Part shown: one piece after another, positions 60,409 through 64,000 of the stretch
How positions within the stretch are numbered: position 1 is the first letter of the stretch
Layout: each line of letters opens with the position of its first letter
NCBI RefSeq assembly: GCF_010183535.1
Contig: NC_071328.1
Coordinates: 11,036,001 to 11,100,000 of the forward strand
DNA from: Caenorhabditis remanei
Taxonomy: Eukaryota; Nematoda; Chromadorea; Rhabditida; Rhabditidae
Direction of reading: 5' to 3'
DNA length: 64,000 bases
Made by a program: the position numbers and the translations under genes
Notes under the pieces: generated by a model
What the model saw: only the letters and a program-made list of their open reading frames with translations
Database searches by the model: none
What the model was told of the DNA's origin: nothing

Positions 60409-61709
60409 ATGGCTCCCACGCGAAGAAGTACAAGACGTTCGTCAAGATTTTCCTTATCGGCCGTGGATATGGAAGAACAATTGTAGTTTTTTGAAAACTT
60501 GAACTAGAAAATATTGTTTTTTAACAGAGGGGAACTCAGAAGATACGAACAAGAAATGATAGATCGCGTAATAGCCCAAAATATTCATAATGGGGACAAC
60601 CAAGAAACACAACTTGCTACACCACAAGCTCCTGGTATCGCTCCACAGCATGCTGCACCCATTCAAATGTTATTTCCTGATGATGAGAGTGACTCGGATG
60701 ACGATGTTGCCGTTGTAATCCGACCTCAACCAGAAGCTCGGGCAGTTTCGCCTCCTCGTTCGCGTGTAGTGTCGGCTAGTTCCAGTAGCGACGATGGAAG
60801 TATTGTAGATACTGGTCGCAGGACATATCATGATAGACCGATCGCTGTTACTGGGCCTCGAGTGCAGTCACGTTCACCTGCGCCGAACCGAATTCGTTCA
60901 GGAAATACGATCACCGCGAACTTTGACCAACATCCTGCTGCTGGACCAATTCGAAGAAGAAGTTCTCGACAAGCTGCTGCACGTCGCAACAACGCTACAC
61001 ATGCTCCTGTTCCGCGTGAAGTAGTAAGAACATTTTTTGATCACGTATCTGCCACTCGTGGAGTCCTACGTCCGTCAACAATGGGAAGGTGATTATAGAA
61101 GGTTCTTATTTTTGAAAAAAAAACACTGATTTCAGAAATGCCGATATTAATGTTCAACCAATAGTACACATTGTTGTACCGAGTGATAGTAGTTCAGATG
61201 AGGATAATTTTTATAACAGACTCAGAGTCGTTCCCATCGGTGGAGTTAGAGCCCCGACCAACTCGATACGGCACAGGAATGTTATTCCTGAAGTGAGAAT
61301 TCCTCGTGCAGGAATGTATGCTTCAAATGATCCGAACCGACCATGTCGAAGACTAGCCCGTTCTCCAGTTCGATTCGGCACACCGTTTCGAGTCGGCACT
61401 CCAGTTACCACTTGGGGTAACTGCACAATGTGTTTTGATAGCCCGATCGACCCGCAAGGATGCAATAGATGTCAGCAAATTCTAGGATGTAAAACGTAGG
61501 TGGAAGAGTTAGATGGACGTTATAAAGTATATATTTTCAGGTGCGTCAACAGCTGGTTTGAGTCTTCCGAAAGCCCATCGTGTCCACTGTGTCGTCGCAA
61601 ATGGGCACGAAAACCAGATGTGGCCAGAATGACTACGATTGACAAAAGGAAAACAGCAAAAGCCGCTCGTCGCGTTCCAAGACGCTCTCGTCGTTCTCAG
61701 GTTGTTTAA
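60409..61709 (+). CDS. RING-like zinc-finger protein, disordered N-terminus
   Basis: Putative E3 ubiquitin ligase, unnamed. Exons 60409..60482, 60528..61088, 61136..61495 and 61541..61709 encode 387 residues. Residues 1-300 are low-complexity: basic RRSTRRSSRFS start, acidic DDESDSDDDVAVV, Ser runs, then Arg/Pro-rich. A RING-like finger lies at about 305-355: CTMC, CNRC, GCKTC, CPLCRRKW. There is no obvious His in the usual ring position, so it is an atypical, all-Cys-leaning RING or a related treble-clef. It ends in a strongly basic tail (KRKTAKAARRVPRRSRRS). The disordered part is probably fast evolving. It starts 266 nt after the kinesin. Confidence 0.82.
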
Positions 61710-62109
61710 CTGAGTAACCTTAAAATTCACTAGATCACTCATTTGATCTTTTCCCGTAACACTTATAATTTTTACTGCATAGTAATTTTCACATTTGATA
61801 CTCTTATTCATTGAAATGTTTTCCATTTGAATTTAATTGCTTCTCCTCCTCCTTTGTTTAATGTCCTAGAATGATTGTTCCAATTTTTGTGGAGAGAGTA
61901 ATAATAAAGAGATGATCTGTTGTATTTCAAAGTCACCATATGCAGGACCTACGAATAATTTGAGGAAAAAAACTTATCATGTAATTAATAACAATTTTGT
62001 AAAGAATTTTTTTAAAATAGTTGACCAGCAAAAGCAACAATCGTTATAAGTTTATTTTTTTTAAACAATTATTAAATTATCATAAAAACAGGAGAATAAT
62101 TCTAACAGA
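61710..62109. other. Convergent 3' region
   Basis: Between the RING gene and the F-box gene, both ending here. AATAAA near 61903 for the former. No gene seen. Confidence 0.5.
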
Positions 62110-63117
62110 TTATAAGATTCTTTTGGCAGGTGGAATACTGAAAGCTTCGTTTCTTGTTGTCTTCTTGTCCTTCTCTTGATTCCAGACGAAAAGTTGAATG
62201 ACTTCGTAATCGAATTCGATGGTAAATCTGATTCCATCATTACGAATGAAATCGAATGAATTGAAAATGCTGATTTCTCCACCGGAGTTGAATGGAAGGA
62301 ACCGGTCATTTTGGATGCTCGGATCGAATTCAGAAATCTTATAAACTCGTTCTTCTTTCATCTCAACTGCATTCAATCCTCTGATTATTTCCATTTCGTT
62401 GAATCCTCCTTCCTTTTCGAGTGTCAGCACTTGCAACTGATTATTTACGTTTCCATTCTTCAAATCATGAAGAAATTCGTTGATTTCCTTGTCCGAAAAC
62501 GAGATATCTGCCAAATAGATCACTTTGTTCTTCATTTTCTGGAGAATTGCAGTGGTGATCCATTCCGAACATTTAATTTTGAGCCAATCGATATCGAAAA
62601 TCTTCTCATGTTCCGTTCTCAATAGAATTGGTCCTTTCAACGATAATCCTTTTTTGAAATTGACAGAATTGAGTAGAGCATTCAGATATTCTTCAGTGAA
62701 AGCATTCCTATATTCGATCATGAAATGTGGATCCAATCCAACTGAAAGTACAGTACACTCCATATTGATATCATAGAAATAATTGGAAAATGATGGGCAA
62801 ATGGAGAGTTGATCGATGGGTCCGGGGAAGAGCTCTCTCATTTTATGAAGAGTTTCTGAGAGATTTCGAAGGAGAAACGACTTGTTTTCTTCTTGGAAAC
62901 TGCAACGGAAATTCTGTTTGAGCATTGAGATTTTGAATCGATGCTCGTCAATATCCACATGGTATCCTCCTGATTTGATATGCAACAGTTGAATGAACTG
63001 TTTGAATCGTTGATTGGTTTCAGATAGAGGAATCAACGACTCCAAAGGCATTGACTTGAGAAGAATAGAAAGTGGAAGAAGTGGGAGTTCCATAAGAGAA
63101 AATGGGGTAGACGACAT
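62110..63117 (-). CDS. F-box-like protein, intronless
   Basis: 335 residues in a single exon, unusual among its intron-rich neighbours. The N-terminus (FSLMELPLLPLSILLKSMPLES followed by LIPLSETNQRFKQFIQ) fits a nematode F-box, which would bind SKP1-related proteins in SCF ubiquitin ligases. The rest resembles the F-box-associated type 2 region (FBXB / sdz-33-like), with a typical closing block NSGGEISIFNSFDFIRNDG and FTIEFDY. This family expands and turns over quickly in Caenorhabditis. Substrate unknown. The frame is intact with no sign of decay. Confidence 0.82.
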   Translation of the reverse strand: MSSTPFSLMELPLLPLSILLKSMPLESLIPLSETNQRFKQFIQLLHIKSGGYHVDIDEHRFKISMLKQNFRCSFQEENKSFLLRNLSETLHKMRELFPGPIDQLSICPSFSNYFYDINMECTVLSVGLDPHFMIEYRNAFTEEYLNALLNSVNFKKGLSLKGPILLRTEHEKIFDIDWLKIKCSEWITTAILQKMKNKVIYLADISFSDKEINEFLHDLKNGNVNNQLQVLTLEKEGGFNEMEIIRGLNAVEMKEERVYKISEFDPSIQNDRFLPFNSGGEISIFNSFDFIRNDGIRFTIEFDYEVIQLFVWNQEKDKKTTRNEAFSIPPAKRIL

Positions 63118-64000
63118 AGTTAAGTGAATGAGTGACAGACCAGCACAGACACAAACAGGAAGAATGAAGAAACTGCTGAACGATGGTGGTCTTGCTCATA
63201 GTGGGCGGAGTTTTACAATCATCATATTCTGCGTCGCGTCTCTGGGAAGAGACATAAGGGATCTGGGAAGATTATTATAAGAACCGATGATTTCGAATAA
63301 ATGTTTGAATTATCATTCTTATATATAAAAGACATGTGGGCGTTGTCTGGACTTTTTCAGGATGTCGGCGTATGATCGTAGAAAATAATTATTTTTCGGT
63401 GGACATCTATAAAGAAATTTAGCAGTTTTCATATCGGTTGGGAATTAATTATCTAAAAGAGTGTAATTTCAATATGAAACCTGAAGGAACCTTTGTGAAA
63501 ACTGATTGCTAATGACAGAGGGATACGGTATGCCACCTCATTTCACCACAACTTTTGTAGAGAATGAACCATTCGAGAAGTTCTGAAAATAGTTGCAGAA
63601 TCTGGTTTCGTTGGAGAATCTTTCTCCACTTTTTCGAACTCTCAATTGTTCTAATAAGGATGTAAATCTTTTTCCACTTTTTATATTCCAAATTTAAGAT
63701 AAGACATAGACCACTGTCATTTGTTCTACAGTAGTTCTGCCTGTTTCATTATCACTCCTTTCCCCGGCTTCCTCATCTTCTGAGTTTACGAATTACATAT
63801 TTTCATAAATAGTTTTTCCTTTGAACTAATTGTCTGATTCACACATTCTCATCGTAAATTTGGAATATATGAACACAGAAAGATTTACAGCCTCATTACC
63901 ACTGTTCCTGAGGACGTCACACAACGATGTGAGGATAGTTTTGAGGAAAGAATACAAGAGAATACACTGATGAGATGAACGATAAGAGTTTATGATGGGA
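63118..64000. other. Upstream of F-box gene, no gene seen
   Basis: AT-rich to the window end. A 60-codon minus frame at 63509..63691 is unsupported. Likely holds the F-box gene promoter; any further gene starts outside the window. Confidence 0.45.

Overview
The window is nuclear DNA of a Caenorhabditis-type nematode. The genes have short introns (mostly 43-55 nt) ending in TTTTCAG, trans-splice acceptors lie just upstream of many start codons, genes are tightly packed and partly operon-like, and many products are close to C. elegans proteins (RLA-0, TCT-1, RTEL-1, HSP-12.1, LST-1, SET-18, PASH-1, LAM-3, MAFR-1, KLP-15/16). From memory, the C. elegans counterparts all lie on chromosome I but not side by side in this order, so I infer a homologous chromosome I segment of another Caenorhabditis species. 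I assembled exon coordinates by hand from reading frames and splice signals. Every model listed keeps an open frame from ATG to stop.

Layout. 0.5-9.9 kb: a probable four-gene operon on the + strand (ribosomal stalk protein P0, TCTP, a METTL25/RRNAD1-like methyltransferase, RTEL-1 helicase), with a two-PDZ-domain gene nested on the - strand inside an RTEL-1 intron. 11.6-12.7 kb: a strongly diverged TCTP paralogue with an acidic/lysine-rich tail, the most unusual gene here. 13.5-19.6 kb: small heat-shock protein hsp-12.1 (-) and the germline stem-cell regulator lst-1 (+), facing apart across about 4 kb that holds a pair of LAG-1 (Notch effector) sites next to lst-1. 20.3-28.9 kb: SMYD-type set-18 with a tRNA-Gly in an intron, a coiled-coil orphan, a secreted kringle protein, and pash-1 (Pasha/DGCR8). 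30.9-41.5 kb: lam-3, a laminin alpha chain of about 3107 residues.

41.8-48.3 kb, - strand: two tandem paralogues of an unrecognised family, one with an acidic stretch and a C-terminal membrane anchor, separated by a decayed Tc1/mariner element, then an SH2-tyrosine kinase of the nematode Fer/SPE-8-like type. 48.9-55.1 kb, + strand: mafr-1 (Pol III repressor), archease, a DDX18/Has1 helicase and a short ZP-domain protein. 55.3-57.2 kb, - strand: a NIPP1 homologue and a small single-pass membrane protein. 57.6-58.1 kb: a fold-back repeat. 58.3-61.7 kb, + strand: a KLP-15/16-type kinesin-14 and a RING-like protein. 62.1-63.1 kb, - strand: an intronless F-box-like gene.

Shared themes: translation and ribosome biogenesis genes sit in operon-like groups (P0, TCTP, DDX18, archease, MAF1), germline regulators (lst-1, the kinesin, probably the kinase) have their own promoters, and lineage-specific families fill the gaps.
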